Shown here piece after piece: positions 46,708 through 56,123 of a stretch of 64,000 nt of DNA (positions are counted from its first letter, which is position 1; every line of letters begins with the position of its first letter). Made by a program: the position numbers and the translations under genes. Below the pieces are notes generated by a model, which had not been told where the DNA came from, searched no databases, and saw nothing but the letters and a program-made list of their open reading frames with translations. Origin of the DNA: Sphingomonas koreensis (GTDB lineage: Bacteria > Pseudomonadota > Alphaproteobacteria > Sphingomonadales > Sphingomonadaceae). The DNA lies in the NCBI RefSeq assembly GCF_002797435.1, contig NZ_PGEN01000001.1, positions 3,718,501-3,782,500 on the forward strand, written 5' to 3'.

Positions 46708-46872
46708 ATGGTCAAGTGGTTGAAGGGGCGGTTGAATTGTCTGAGAGGGAAGCATACGCGCGCAGAGTCCGCCGTGCGTCCTGTCGGAGATACCTACGAA
46801 AGCAAATGTGCCTATTGCCACGTGCCGATGGTGCGGCTCTCCAAGCGAAACTGGATCGTGAAGCCCCGCTGA
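46708..46872 (+). CDS. Small zinc-ribbon-like protein
   Basis: A 54-residue basic protein. Cys and His residues (CLRGKH, KCAYCHVPMVRL) suggest one small metal site. The ending VRLSKRNWIVKPR resembles short sphingomonad hypotheticals. GGGGGG lies before the ATG at 46708, which is preferred over an upstream frame opening at 46645. It is too short for confident naming. Confidence 0.6.
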   Translation: MVKWLKGRLNCLRGKHTRAESAVRPVGDTYESKCAYCHVPMVRLSKRNWIVKPR

Positions 46873-46908
46873 CGATGGGCGCGACGGCGGACCGCCGCGC
46901 CCACGGAA

Positions 46909-47214
46909 TCAGCCGCCGCGCTGGCGGCAATTGTCCGTCTGGCCTTTCTTGCACAGCGGATATTTCTGCAGCGGCGGCGGGGGCGGGAAGGCCTGACTCG
47001 GCGTCTGCGGGTTGGGCTGGAAGACCGGTTTCTGCCCGCTGCTGGTGTCGCCCTGGATCGCGGGCGTGGAGGGCTGATAGCCGCCGACGGGGTCCGGGGC
47101 GGGCGCGGCTTCGGGCGCACTAGCCGCCGGTGCGGCATGGGTGTCCTGGGCCAGCGCGGAGCCGCTGGTCATCGCGAGCGCCGCGGCAGCCGCGGCAACA
47201 GCGGGAAGCTTCAT
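46909..47214 (-). CDS. Exported proline-rich small protein
   Basis: A 101-residue protein with a signal peptide (LPAVAAAAAALAMTSGSALAQD). The mature part is rich in Pro, Ala and Gln, and ends with QKYPLCKKGQTDNCRQRGG, in which the two Cys may form a disulfide. Sphingomonad relatives exist in my memory but no function is known. AGGAGA lies 9 bases before the ATG. It sits just downstream of phoB on the same strand, with a 69-bp gap. Confidence 0.7.
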   Translation of the reverse strand: MKLPAVAAAAAALAMTSGSALAQDTHAAPAASAPEAAPAPDPVGGYQPSTPAIQGDTSSGQKPVFQPNPQTPSQAFPPPPPLQKYPLCKKGQTDNCRQRGG

Positions 47215-47283
47215 GGGATTCTCTCCTGACGTTGGTCGGGTCAGAGCATTTTGCTCAGCCCGCCAACGCGTCAGGGCAGGAAT

Positions 47284-47973
47284 CTATCCCGCGTCGAGCG
47301 CGTATCCGGCCGAGCGCACCGTGCGGATGATATCGGGGCGGTTGCCGGTATTGATCGCCTTGCGCAGGCGCCGGATGTGCACATCGACGGTGCGGCTCTC
47401 GATGTCGCTGTCATGCCCCCATACCGCATCGAGCAGCCGCTCGCGCGAGAACACCCAGCCCGGATGCTCAAGGAAATGCTTGAGCAGGCGGAACTCAGTC
47501 GGGCCGAGCGGCACGACGTCGCCGCCACGGCGCACCTTGTGGCCGACCGTGTCCATCTCGATGTCCGAATAGGTCAGCGCCTCCCCGGCGAGCGCCGGGC
47601 GAACGCGGCGCAGCACCGCGCCGACGCGCGCGACCAGCTCGCGCGGCGAGAAGGGCTTGGTGACATAGTCGTCCGCGCCGGTCTCGAGCCCGCGAACGCG
47701 GTCCTCTTCCTCGCCGCGCGCCGTCAGCATGATGATCGGGACGTTGGCCGTCTCGCTCATCCGGCGCAGGCGGCGGCACACCTCGATCCCGGACAGGCTC
47801 TCGACCATCCAGTCGAGCAGGACGATGTCAGGGGCGCTTTCCTTGGCGAGCAGCAAAGCCTCCTCGCCGTCTGGGGTGTGGCGGACGTCGAAGTCCTCAC
47901 GCTTGAAATGGTAGGTGAGCAGTTCGGCGAGTGCGGCATCGTCCTCGACCAGCAGCATGCGTGCGCGGCTCAT
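47284..47973 (-). CDS. phoB: Phosphate regulon response regulator PhoB
   Basis: A 229-residue OmpR-type response regulator. The receiver has EDDAALAELL, the phospho-acceptor Asp54 (VLLDWMV), and MLTARGEEED; the C-terminal winged helix has GPTEFRLLKHFLEHPGWVFSRERLLDAVWG and TVDVHIRRLRKAI. It activates Pho-box genes when phosphate is low. It is the last gene of the phoR-pstSCAB-phoU-phoB run. Confidence 0.95.
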   Translation of the reverse strand: MSRARMLLVEDDAALAELLTYHFKREDFDVRHTPDGEEALLLAKESAPDIVLLDWMVESLSGIEVCRRLRRMSETANVPIIMLTARGEEEDRVRGLETGADDYVTKPFSPRELVARVGAVLRRVRPALAGEALTYSDIEMDTVGHKVRRGGDVVPLGPTEFRLLKHFLEHPGWVFSRERLLDAVWGHDSDIESRTVDVHIRRLRKAINTGNRPDIIRTVRSAGYALDAG

Positions 47974-47974
47974 G

Positions 47975-48676
47975 TCAGTTCTCCGCGGTATCCGTATCGC
48001 GATCGGCCAGATACTGTCCGGTTGCAGCGAAATACACCATCTCGGCGACGTTGGTGGCGTGATCGCCGATCCGTTCGATGTTCTTGGCGACGAACAGCAG
48101 GTGTGCGACCTCGCTGATCGTGCGCGGATTCTCGACCATATAGGTCACCAGCGTACGGAAGATGCTGTCGTAGAAGTCGTCCAGCCGTGCGTCCCGCTCG
48201 GACACGCGGATCGCCGCTTCGGCATCGCGGGCGGAGAAGGCGTCGAGCACGTCGTGCACCATGTCGCCCGCCATCTGCGCCATCGCCGGCAGCAGCGAGA
48301 TCGCTTCGATCCGCTCGCCGTCGCTGGCGTGGATCAGCGGGGTGCGCTTGGCGATGTTCTTGGCATAGTCGCCGATGCGTTCGATCACGGCGGCGATCTT
48401 GAGCGCGGCGACCACTTCGCGCAGGTCATCGGCCATCGGCGCGCGCAGGGCGATGACGCGGACGGCGAGCTTCTCGACCTCAGCCTCAATCGCGTCGATT
48501 GCCTTGTCCTTGCGGCGCACTTCCTTGGCGAGCTTGGTGTCGCCCCGCTGAAGCGCGATCATCGCGTCGCGGATCGCTTCCTCGGCCAGCCCGCCCATTT
48601 GCGAGATCAGCGCACGCAGATGCTTGATGTCCTCGTCGAACGCCTTGACGGTATGTTCGTGACCGGTCGTCGCCAT
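47975..48676 (-). CDS. phoU: Phosphate signaling protein PhoU
   Basis: A 233-residue PhoU with two three-helix repeats: HTVKAFDEDIKHLRALISQMGGLAEEAI and the second with DDFYDSIFRTLVTYMVENPRTISEVAHLLFVAKNIERIGDHATNVAE. E/DXXXD-type metal-binding motifs occur in each half (ERIGDYAKN, ERIGDHATN). It links the Pst transporter to PhoR to keep the regulon off in excess phosphate. Its ATG overlaps the pstB stop by 1 base; phoB starts 1 base after its stop. Confidence 0.95.
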   Translation of the reverse strand: MATTGHEHTVKAFDEDIKHLRALISQMGGLAEEAIRDAMIALQRGDTKLAKEVRRKDKAIDAIEAEVEKLAVRVIALRAPMADDLREVVAALKIAAVIERIGDYAKNIAKRTPLIHASDGERIEAISLLPAMAQMAGDMVHDVLDAFSARDAEAAIRVSERDARLDDFYDSIFRTLVTYMVENPRTISEVAHLLFVAKNIERIGDHATNVAEMVYFAATGQYLADRDTDTAEN

Positions 48677-49506
48677 TACCCGTACCTTCCGGTAATATAG
48701 TCCTTGGTCCGCTCCTGACGCGGGGCGGTGAAGATCTGATCCGTCTCGCCATACTCGACCAGCGTGCCGAGGTGGAAGAAGGCGGTACGCTGCGAAACGC
48801 GCGCCGCCTGCTGCATGTTGTGCGTGACGATGACGATCGCGTAGCGGCCGCGCAGCTCGTGGATCAGCTCCTCGATCTTGGCGGTCGCGATCGGGTCGAG
48901 CGCCGAGCATGGCTCGTCCATCAGGATCACTTCGGGATCGACCGCGATTGCGCGGGCGATGCACAGGCGCTGCTGCTGGCCGCCCGACAGCGCGGTACCG
49001 CTGTCGTTCAGGCGATCCTTGACCTCTTCCCACAGGCCCGCCCGCTTGAGCGAGCGCTCGACGATCTGGTCCATGTCGCCCTTGGCGCGTGCCAGCCCGT
49101 GAATGCGCGGGCCGTAGGCGACATTCTCGTAGATCGATTTTGGGAAAGGGTTCGGCTTCTGGAACACCATGCCGACGCGTGCACGCAGCTGCACCACGTC
49201 CATCGACTTGTCGTAGATGTTCTCGCCGTCAAGCGTGATCTCGCCCTCGACCCGCGCGCTCGCGACGGTGTCGTTCATGCGGTTGAGCGTGCGCAGGAAG
49301 GTCGACTTGCCGCAGCCCGAGGGGCCGATAAAGGCAGTGACATTCTCCATATCGACGTCGATCGAGACGTCGCGGATCGCCTGTTTCTCGCCATAGAAGA
49401 CGTTGACGCCGCGCGCCGCCATCTTGGCGTGTTCAGCCGGCCGTGCGGGAGCGGCGCTGGTGTCGGCGGAGTCTGCTAGGTCGGTTTGGGTCATAACTGA
49501 GGTCAT
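48676..49506 (-). CDS. pstB: Phosphate ABC transporter ATP-binding protein PstB
   Basis: A 276-residue ABC ATPase. Walker A is [19 protein letters not shown], the Q-loop is VFQKPNPFP, the signature [15 protein letters not shown] and Walker [17 protein letters not shown], with the H-loop in IVTHNMQQA. It powers high-affinity phosphate import with PstSCA. A 28-residue low-complexity N-terminus precedes the core. ATG at 49506 overlaps the pstA stop; an internal ATG at 49494 is possible. Confidence 0.96.
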   Translation of the reverse strand: MTSVMTQTDLADSADTSAAPARPAEHAKMAARGVNVFYGEKQAIRDVSIDVDMENVTAFIGPSGCGKSTFLRTLNRMNDTVASARVEGEITLDGENIYDKSMDVVQLRARVGMVFQKPNPFPKSIYENVAYGPRIHGLARAKGDMDQIVERSLKRAGLWEEVKDRLNDSGTALSGGQQQRLCIARAIAVDPEVILMDEPCSALDPIATAKIEELIHELRGRYAIVIVTHNMQQAARVSQRTAFFHLGTLVEYGETDQIFTAPRQERTKDYITGRYG

Positions 49507-50768
49507 CACCAGCGGGTCTCGAATTTGTTGCGAAGATAGATGGCGAGGGCGTTCATCGCGAGCAGGAAAGCCAGGAGCACGATGATCGCCGCGCTGGTCT
49601 TCTCGATGAAGCCGCGGCTGACCTCGTCCGACCAGAGAAAGATCTGGACGGGCAGCACGGTGGCGGGATCGAACACGCCGCCCGGCGGCGTGACGATGAA
49701 GGCGCGCATGCCGATCAGCAGCAGCGGCGCTGTCTCGCCCAGCGCACGCGCCATGCCGATGATCGTGCCGGTGAGGATGCCGGGCAGTGCGAGCGGCAGC
49801 ACATGATGGAAGACCACCTGTACGCGGCTGGCGCCAATGCCCAGCGCGGCGTCGCGGATCGATGGCGGCACGGCCTTGATCGCGTTGCGTCCGGCGATGA
49901 CGATCACAGGCATGATCATCAGCGCAAGCGTCAACCCGCCGACCAGGGGCGCCGAGCGTGGCAGCCCGAGCATGCCCAGGAACACGGCCAGGCCGAGCAG
50001 GCCGAAGATGATCGAGGGCACCGCGGCGAGGTTGTTGATCGAAACCTCGATCAGGTCGGTCCAACGGTTCTTGGGGGCATATTCCTCAAGATACACGGCC
50101 GAGAGCACGCCGATCGGGAAGGCGATCAGCAGCGTCACCAGCATGGTGAGCATCGAGCCCTTGAGCGCCCCCCAGATGCCTACCGCGGTGGGATCGGTCG
50201 AGTCGGCGCGGCTCAGGAAGCTCGCGTTGAAGCCGCTCTGCAGTGCACCCCGTTCGCGCAGTTGCTGGACGATCGTGCGGAACTCCGGCTCGCCGCCGCC
50301 GTCCGCGGCGGCATCGAGCTCGCTCGATGCCGGCACCCAGATATGCGTACTCTGGCTCAGCAGATTGGGGTCTTCCTTGATCGCGTCCCGAACGGCGGTC
50401 CAGGCGTTCTCGGCGATCAGCTCCTCGCCCTTCTCGCCGAACGCCGCGGTCGCGGCGTTCTGGACGCGATCCTCCAGGCCTGCACCCGCCAGCGCCAGAT
50501 CGGCGCCGCGCGTGGCAAGCTGGGCGCGATCGACCTCGAGCGGCGCCGACTTGAAGTCGATCGGCAACGAAACCTCGGTCCGCATGAACCCGGCGGCGCC
50601 GTTGCCGATCATCGTGGCGAGCAGGAAGAACAGGAACGCCGCCGAGATGACGACCGCGCTCATGCCGATCAGCCGAAACCGGCGTTCGGCGCGATAGCGC
50701 TTGCGGATGCGCTTCTGCATCTCATCCGTCTTCCAGTCGGTGGGCGCGCGGTGGCTCAGCTCACTCAT
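49506..50768 (-). CDS. pstA: Phosphate ABC transporter permease PstA
   Basis: A 420-residue permease. The first membrane helix ([23 protein letters not shown]) is followed by a large periplasmic region to about residue 185, which makes it longer than the 296-residue E. coli PstA. The remaining helices and the EAA loop ([30 protein letters not shown]) follow. The long form is common in alphaproteobacteria. The start overlaps pstC by 8 bases. Confidence 0.93.
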   Translation of the reverse strand: MSELSHRAPTDWKTDEMQKRIRKRYRAERRFRLIGMSAVVISAAFLFFLLATMIGNGAAGFMRTEVSLPIDFKSAPLEVDRAQLATRGADLALAGAGLEDRVQNAATAAFGEKGEELIAENAWTAVRDAIKEDPNLLSQSTHIWVPASSELDAAADGGGEPEFRTIVQQLRERGALQSGFNASFLSRADSTDPTAVGIWGALKGSMLTMLVTLLIAFPIGVLSAVYLEEYAPKNRWTDLIEVSINNLAAVPSIIFGLLGLAVFLGMLGLPRSAPLVGGLTLALMIMPVIVIAGRNAIKAVPPSIRDAALGIGASRVQVVFHHVLPLALPGILTGTIIGMARALGETAPLLLIGMRAFIVTPPGGVFDPATVLPVQIFLWSDEVSRGFIEKTSAAIIVLLAFLLAMNALAIYLRNKFETRW

Positions 50769-52134
50769 ATGCTTCGCGATACTTCTTCACGACGCGCAGG
50801 GCGACGATGTTGAGGAGGAAGGTGATCATGAACAACGTCAGGCCCAGCGCGAAGGCGGCGAGGGTCTTGGGGCTGTCGAACTCGGCCTCGCCGGTCAGCA
50901 GATCGACGATCTGCTTGGTGACGGTGGTGGCGCTCTCGAACGGATTGAGCGTGATGTTGGCGGCGCCGCTCGCGGCCATCACAACGATCATCGTCTCGCC
51001 GATCGCTCGGCTGACCGCGAGCAGCACGCCTGCGACCACCCCCGGGAGCGCGGCCGGCAGCAGCACGCGGCGGATCGTCTCGCTGGTCGTCGCGCCCATC
51101 GCCAGGCTGCCGTCGCGCATTGCGCGAGGTACCGCGGCGATCGAATCGTCGGCCATGGAAGAGACGAACGGGATGATCATCACGCCCATGACGAGCCCCG
51201 CTGACAGTGCGCTCTCGGAGCTGGCATAGGTGAAGCCCAATGAAACCGCGACGTCGCGGATCGCGGGGCCGACGGTGAGCGCGGCGAAATAGCCATAGAC
51301 CACGGTCGGTACGCCTGCGAGGATTTCGAGCAGCGGCTTCATCCACTGGCGCACCGCGGGGCGGGCATATTGAGTGAGGTAGATCGCGCTCATCAGCCCG
51401 AAGGGGATGGCGACGAGCATCGCAATCACCGCGCCGATGAAGAAGGTGCCCCAGAACAGCGGCACTGCGCCTAGCGTCGCGCCCGGATCAGCCGGGTCGA
51501 TCACCTGTGGGCTCCACAATGTGCCGAACAGGAAATCGGTGATCGGCACCATCGAGAAGAAGCGCAGCGATTCGAACAGCAGCGACAGGAAGATGCCGAG
51601 CGTGGTCAGGATCGCGATGAGCGATGCGACCAATAGGGCGAGCATCACCGTCCGCTCGACGCGGGTGCGCGCGCGGAACTCAGCCTTGATGCGGGTATAG
51701 GCGAATGCACCGGTCGCGAAGGCGAGCAGGATTGCGATGCCGGTGCCCAGCCAGCCGTAGAAGCGGCTGGCCTGACTGTAGATCGGAGCGAGCTGCTCGG
51801 CGAGCGGATAGAAGCCGTAGCCGCCGCCCGCCGCCCGCGCGCGTACCTCGTTGAGGATCGCGTCGCGCTCGTATCCGAACAGTGGTAGGCCCGATGCCTG
51901 CGGCGCCTTCAGCACCGCATCGGTGGCGAGGCTCGGCGTAAGGATGCCCCATGCAATCACGAAGATCAGGGCCGGGATGACCGTCCACATCGCCACGTAC
52001 AGGCCGTGCTGGCCCGGGAGCGAATGGAGCCGGTGCTTGCTGGCCGCACCGAACCGCGCGGCGCGCGCGCGGCCGGTGAGCCAGGCGATGACGCCCAGCC
52101 CCGCGACGAGGAAGAGAAGCGCGTAGGGGTTCAC
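50761..52134 (-). CDS. pstC: Phosphate ABC transporter permease PstC
   Basis: A 457-residue permease, longer than the E. coli form because of an N-terminal extension with extra membrane helices (LLFLVAGLGVIAWLTG, LYVAMWTVIPALIFVIAWGIL). The core helices include the EAA loop RDGSLAMGATTSETIRRVLLPAALPGVVAGVLL. It forms the channel with PstA. It starts 16 bp after pstS on the same strand. Confidence 0.93.
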   Translation of the reverse strand: MNPYALLFLVAGLGVIAWLTGRARAARFGAASKHRLHSLPGQHGLYVAMWTVIPALIFVIAWGILTPSLATDAVLKAPQASGLPLFGYERDAILNEVRARAAGGGYGFYPLAEQLAPIYSQASRFYGWLGTGIAILLAFATGAFAYTRIKAEFRARTRVERTVMLALLVASLIAILTTLGIFLSLLFESLRFFSMVPITDFLFGTLWSPQVIDPADPGATLGAVPLFWGTFFIGAVIAMLVAIPFGLMSAIYLTQYARPAVRQWMKPLLEILAGVPTVVYGYFAALTVGPAIRDVAVSLGFTYASSESALSAGLVMGVMIIPFVSSMADDSIAAVPRAMRDGSLAMGATTSETIRRVLLPAALPGVVAGVLLAVSRAIGETMIVVMAASGAANITLNPFESATTVTKQIVDLLTGEAEFDSPKTLAAFALGLTLFMITFLLNIVALRVVKKYREAYE

Positions 52135-52150
52135 GGGGCTGGCTCTCGCC

Positions 52151-53179
52151 TTACTTCAGCGACGCGGCGTCGAGCACCGTCTCGCTGTCGATCGCCTTGG
52201 TCGCGGCGTCGCGCGCAGCCTGCGGGCTGGCGATCAGGCCGCGCTTCACCAGCGGGCCGTCCGGCGCCCACATCTGCGAATACTGGGTCAGGAACTCCTT
52301 GAGCCCCGGTACCGCCTTCAGATGCTGCTTCTTGACGTAGATGTAGAGCGCGCGGGCGCCGGGGTAACTGTTGCCGGCGATCGTCTCATAGCTCGGCGTC
52401 ACGCCGTCGATCGGCACGCCATGCAGGCGCTGCTTGTTCTCTTCGAGATAGGAATAGCCGAAGATGCCGAGCGCGTTCGGGTCGGTAGACAGCTTCTGGA
52501 CGATGAGGTTGTCGTTCTCGCCCGAGTCGACATAGGCGGCGTCGCTCCGGATCAGCAGGCAGAGATTCTCGAACTTGTTCTTGTCCGAATCCTTGAGCGC
52601 CTTGGCCTCGGGATTGGCTTCCTCGCAGCCCTTCTCCAGGATCAGCTCGGCGAACGCATCGCGCGTGCCGCTGGTCGAGGGCGGGCCGAGCACCTTGATC
52701 GGGATCGCCGGAAGCGACGCATTGACGTCCTTCCAGGTCTTCGCCGTGTTGGGCTTGCCCATCGGGTTGGCAGCGAGAGCCAGGTAGATGTCCTTGCGGG
52801 TCAGCGACAGTTTCGGGCCGGCGTTGGATTCGGCCAGCGCGATGCCGTCATTGCCGATCTGGATCTCCATCACCTCGGTGACGCCATTCTTCTGGCACAG
52901 CTCCAGCTCCGACTTCTTCATCCGGCGCGATGCGTTGACGATATCCGGGTGCGCGACGCCGATGCCGCCGCAGAACAGCTTCATGCCCGCGCCGGTGCCG
53001 CCTTGCTCGATCACAGGGGCCTTGGCCTGGGTGCTCTTGTTGACGAAGGCTTCGGCGACGGCGGTGGTGAACGGATAGACGGTCGAGGAACCGACCACCT
53101 TGATCTGGTCACGGGTCGCCTGACGGTCGCAGCCGGCAAGCGCCAGCGCGGTGAGCGCGATCAGAGTGAAGCTGCGCAT
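52151..53179 (-). CDS. pstS: Phosphate-binding lipoprotein PstS
   Basis: A 342-residue substrate-binding protein with a lipobox (ALTALALAGC). The mature N-terminus IKVVGSSTVYPFTTAVAEAF is the phosphate-loop pattern. GTGAGMKLFCGG and GPPSTSGTRDAFAEL also match the PstS phosphate-site motifs. It captures periplasmic phosphate and feeds PstCAB. A Pho box lies about 70-100 bp upstream. Confidence 0.93.
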   Translation of the reverse strand: MRSFTLIALTALALAGCDRQATRDQIKVVGSSTVYPFTTAVAEAFVNKSTQAKAPVIEQGGTGAGMKLFCGGIGVAHPDIVNASRRMKKSELELCQKNGVTEVMEIQIGNDGIALAESNAGPKLSLTRKDIYLALAANPMGKPNTAKTWKDVNASLPAIPIKVLGPPSTSGTRDAFAELILEKGCEEANPEAKALKDSDKNKFENLCLLIRSDAAYVDSGENDNLIVQKLSTDPNALGIFGYSYLEENKQRLHGVPIDGVTPSYETIAGNSYPGARALYIYVKKQHLKAVPGLKEFLTQYSQMWAPDGPLVKRGLIASPQAARDAATKAIDSETVLDAASLK

Positions 53180-53247
53180 CTGAAAAGTCCCCTCGGCCGT
53201 TTTGCGAGTCGCGAGTGGCGGGTGGCCGGCCCCGTCGTCGGGCCTGT

Positions 53248-53276
53248 GTTGCAGTTGCGTTACGTTATGATGACAA
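53248..53276 (-). promoter_or_regulatory. Candidate Pho box for the pst operon
   Basis: On the minus strand three 7-base units TTGTCAT, ACGTAAC and CTGCAAC are spaced by 4 bases, giving the 11-bp periodicity of PhoB sites. It overlaps the end of phoR and lies about 70-100 bp upstream of pstS. Only the first unit is close to CTGTCAT; the others are partial matches. Confidence 0.5.
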
Positions 53277-54470
53277 CGACCCCGGATGGGGGGCGGTGGG
53301 CAGAAGAATCGTCACTGACGTACCCGTACCGACGGTGCTGGCGATATCCAATCGTCCGCGATGCCGCTCGACGATATGCTTGACGATGGCGAGGCCGAGG
53401 CCGGTGCCGCCCGCGGCGCGGCTGCGGCTCGAATCGACGCGATAGAATCGTTCGGTCAGGCGGGGCAGATGCTCGGGCGCGATCCCTTCGCTCTCATCCG
53501 TCACCGACAGCCGCACCATCGATTCGCCCGCGGCACGAAGCGAGACCGAGACGGGGGTTCCGGCGCGGCCGTACTTCATCGCGTTGCCGACGATATTGTG
53601 GAGCAGCTGCGAGAGCTGGACGCGATCGCCGCGGATCGGGACTACGGGATCGGCATCGACCACGATATCTCCCGCGCGCTTCGGCGAGAGCGCGGCAAGC
53701 TCGGCCTGAACCTCGTCGATCAGCAAGGGCAGGTCGACCGAATCGTCGGGCGCGCGATATTTCTCCGCCTCGATCCGCGACAACGACATGAGGTCGTCGA
53801 TCAGCCGCTGCATCCGCCGCGCCTCATTGCCCATGACGCCCAGAAAGCGCGTTCGGGTCTCGGGATCGTCGGCGGCGTCCTCCAGTGTCTCGATGAAGCC
53901 GAGGATCGAGGCGAGCGGCGTGCGTAGCTCGTGGCTGGCATTGGCGACGAAATCGACACGGATGCGGTCGGCGGCGTGGCTGCCGGTGCGGTCGCCCAGA
54001 TGCACGATACGATGTCCGCCCGGCAGCGTGCGTACCCGCATCTCCCAATGCTGGTCCCGCGCGCCAAGGCCGACCAGCTGGATCGGGGCGCCGGAAGCGT
54101 CCTCGGGATTGAGCAGGCGTTCCGCAGCGGCGGGGTGGCGGATCGCGACGCGGACGTCCTCGCCCAATATATGTGCACCGAGCAGCGTCCGCGCGGCCTG
54201 ATTGGCGGCGATGACGCGATTCTCGGCGACCAGTAGCACCGGCTCGAAGATCGCCTCGATCGCGTCGGCGATGCTGTCGGCGACGGGGGCGGGGGCAAGG
54301 AGACCGGATGCCGCATGTTCGGCCGGCGAAGCGGCGATCATTGCGGCAATAATCGCGCCGACCAGCGCGATTCCGCCAGCCTCGATCCCGGCTGCCAGCA
54401 AGGCCGCAATGGCCGTGACGAGCACGGTGAGCAGCACGAAAGCGGTGCGGGTTCTGGAAAGCCCAAACAT
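53265..54470 (-). CDS. phoR: Phosphate regulon sensor histidine kinase PhoR
   Basis: A 401-residue histidine kinase. Two N-terminal membrane helices (FVLLTVLVTAIAALLAAG, IALVGAIIAAMIAA) are followed by a PAS-like domain (residues 65-165) and HisKA with His180 in SHELRTPLASILGF. The ATPase domain has NAMKYG as the N-box and DEGIAPEH-like DESEGIAPEHLPRL, GGTGLGLAIVKHIV as the G boxes. It phosphorylates PhoB. It is the upstream gene of the pst run. Confidence 0.94.
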   Translation of the reverse strand: MFGLSRTRTAFVLLTVLVTAIAALLAAGIEAGGIALVGAIIAAMIAASPAEHAASGLLAPAPVADSIADAIEAIFEPVLLVAENRVIAANQAARTLLGAHILGEDVRVAIRHPAAAERLLNPEDASGAPIQLVGLGARDQHWEMRVRTLPGGHRIVHLGDRTGSHAADRIRVDFVANASHELRTPLASILGFIETLEDAADDPETRTRFLGVMGNEARRMQRLIDDLMSLSRIEAEKYRAPDDSVDLPLLIDEVQAELAALSPKRAGDIVVDADPVVPIRGDRVQLSQLLHNIVGNAMKYGRAGTPVSVSLRAAGESMVRLSVTDESEGIAPEHLPRLTERFYRVDSSRSRAAGGTGLGLAIVKHIVERHRGRLDIASTVGTGTSVTILLPTAPHPGSLSS

Positions 54471-54567
54471 AACGGGGCTCTAGCCCACATCCGGGACACT
54501 TCGCCACCGCTTCGGTGCTTGCGCCCGATTCACCTTTGTGAAAGGCAGATGTGGCAGGGAGTAGAGC

Positions 54568-54981
54568 ATGGCCGACGAACATTCCCAGGATAGCGGGCCG
54601 GACGCAGGTGAGACGTCGCGGCCGAGTCGCCGCGCGCTGATGCTGGGCGCCGCGAGCGCTTCGGCGATCGTCTCGATCAAGCCGGCGCTGGCGCAGACCG
54701 CGGGGTCGGTGCTCAATTGCGAGATCCCCGTGCCCGATCCGGGCCGTGCGGGCAGCTATATCGATGCCAATGGAAAGGTCGTGCCGCCGGGAACCAAGGG
54801 GGCGTTTCCGCCGGCCGTGCGGCCCTTCCGGGGCGAGGACGTCAGGAAGGCGATGAACGGTGGGATCCTGCCGGGCACGAGTTCCGAGCAGAGCCGCGCC
54901 TATACCAACTATATCCGCCGCCTGCAGCGCGGGACGAGCGGCTTTACCTGTTTTGCATCGCTCCAGATGCCGCGCGGCTAG
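54568..54981 (+). CDS. Tat-exported small protein of the HprK-related cassette
   Basis: A 137-residue protein. The N-terminus has a twin-Arg motif (SRRALMLGAAS, Arg21-Arg22) and a hydrophobic stretch ending KPALAQ, so Tat export and cleavage near residue 43 is predicted. The mature part has Cys51 (LNCEIPVP) and Cys128 (FTCFASLQMPRG), YIDANGKVVPPGTKGAFPPAVRPFRGEDVRKAM and a C-terminal LQMPRG. No family is recognised. It is 9 bp before a PqqD-like gene, so it may be the modified substrate, but that is inference. Confidence 0.72.
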   Translation: MADEHSQDSGPDAGETSRPSRRALMLGAASASAIVSIKPALAQTAGSVLNCEIPVPDPGRAGSYIDANGKVVPPGTKGAFPPAVRPFRGEDVRKAMNGGILPGTSSEQSRAYTNYIRRLQRGTSGFTCFASLQMPRG

Positions 54982-54990
54982 GCGCCGTCC

Positions 54991-55260
54991 GTGACTCGCT
55001 ATCGCGCCGCGCCCGCCGCGACGCTTCGGATCGTACCGCTCGATGTCCTGACTTTGGTCTATCATCGATCATCGGGAATCACGCATGTCGTCGATGCGCC
55101 GGTGCCGGAACTGCTCGACACACTTGGTGGCCGATCGCTTACGCTCGATGAGACGTTGACCGCGCTCGCGGCGGCACATGACCTGATCGATCCGGATCGC
55201 GCTGCACTGGCGGCGCGGCTTGACGAACTGGTCGCCGCAGGTCTGGTCGAGACGGTCTGA
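54991..55260 (+). CDS. PqqD-like (RiPP-recognition-element) protein
   Basis: An 89-residue PqqD-family protein starting with GTG at 54991. The pattern LTLVYHRSSGITHVVDAPVPELLDTLGG then LTLDETLTALAA and LAARLDELVAAGLVETV matches the winged-helix PqqD/RRE fold that binds leader peptides. I recall it as the 'HPr-rel-A system PqqD family peptide chaperone'. It overlaps the kinase gene by 1 base (TGATG). Its partner peptide is not known. Confidence 0.82.
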   Translation: MTRYRAAPAATLRIVPLDVLTLVYHRSSGITHVVDAPVPELLDTLGGRSLTLDETLTALAAAHDLIDPDRAALAARLDELVAAGLVETV

Positions 55261-56123
55261 TGCGCCATTCGACGCAACTCCGCATCGGCCCGGTGGGCTT
55301 CCGCGTCGGCAGCGATTGGCGCGCGCCGGTTGCGGCGCTGGAAGACCTGTATCGCGACTATCCTGCCCCACAGGACGGCATCCCGGACTTCAACGTGCGC
55401 CTGTTCGCTGCGCGCTTCTGGCGGCGCTGGGTGCGGCCGTCGGTGCAGATCGGCGGGGACTTCGTTATCCCGGACGCCGCTCCGCTGCCGCTGGCACAGG
55501 GGCTCCTGGCGGCGGAGATGGCGATGAACCTGCAGATGGCGCTGGGCCAGCGCCGCTATCTGCTGTTGCATGCCTCGGCGGTCGAGCGCGACGGCAAGGT
55601 GCTTTTGATGACCGGCGAATCCGGGGCGGGTAAGTCGACGCTGGCGGCGTTGCTGATGACGCGCGGGTGGCGCCTTCTGGGGGACGAGTTTGCATTGCTC
55701 GACCCCGCGACGGGGCTGGTACATGGCTTTCCGCGGCTGATCAGCCTCAAGAACGACGCGATCGGTGTGATGGCGCGCGAGGCGAAGGGCGGGCGCTGGG
55801 GGCCGTTGCTGGAGGGCACGCCCAAGGGCACGATCCGGCATCTGGTGCCAGACGCCCGGTCGATCGCAGCGATGGCCGAACCGGCAAAGCCCGCTTTTGT
55901 GCTGTTTCCCTCCTTCGGCTTCGAACCGGCCGAGCGCGAGGTGTTTCCGAGCGAATGCTTCGTGCGCCTGACCCAGGCATCGACCAACTACGTCGCGCTG
56001 GGCGAAGCCGGGTTCGATGCGCTGACCGGGCTGGTGCGCGACGTGCCGGCGCGGGCGATCGACTATCCCGACACCCGCACCGCGATCGCGACGGTCGAAC
56101 GGCTGTGGAGCGAACTCGCATGA
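55260..56123 (+). CDS. HprK-related kinase A
   Basis: A 287-residue P-loop protein related to HPr kinase/phosphorylase. LLLHASAVERDGK (about residue 101) and Walker A GESGAGKST (residues 119-127) are followed by GDEFALLD as Walker B at 141. The typical HPr kinase N-terminal domain and signature loop are missing, so HPr is unlikely to be its only substrate. It lies between the PqqD-like and nucleotidyltransferase genes with 1- and 4-base overlaps. The target may be the Tat-exported protein or a peptide. Confidence 0.85.
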   Translation: MRHSTQLRIGPVGFRVGSDWRAPVAALEDLYRDYPAPQDGIPDFNVRLFAARFWRRWVRPSVQIGGDFVIPDAAPLPLAQGLLAAEMAMNLQMALGQRRYLLLHASAVERDGKVLLMTGESGAGKSTLAALLMTRGWRLLGDEFALLDPATGLVHGFPRLISLKNDAIGVMAREAKGGRWGPLLEGTPKGTIRHLVPDARSIAAMAEPAKPAFVLFPSFGFEPAEREVFPSECFVRLTQASTNYVALGEAGFDALTGLVRDVPARAIDYPDTRTAIATVERLWSELA

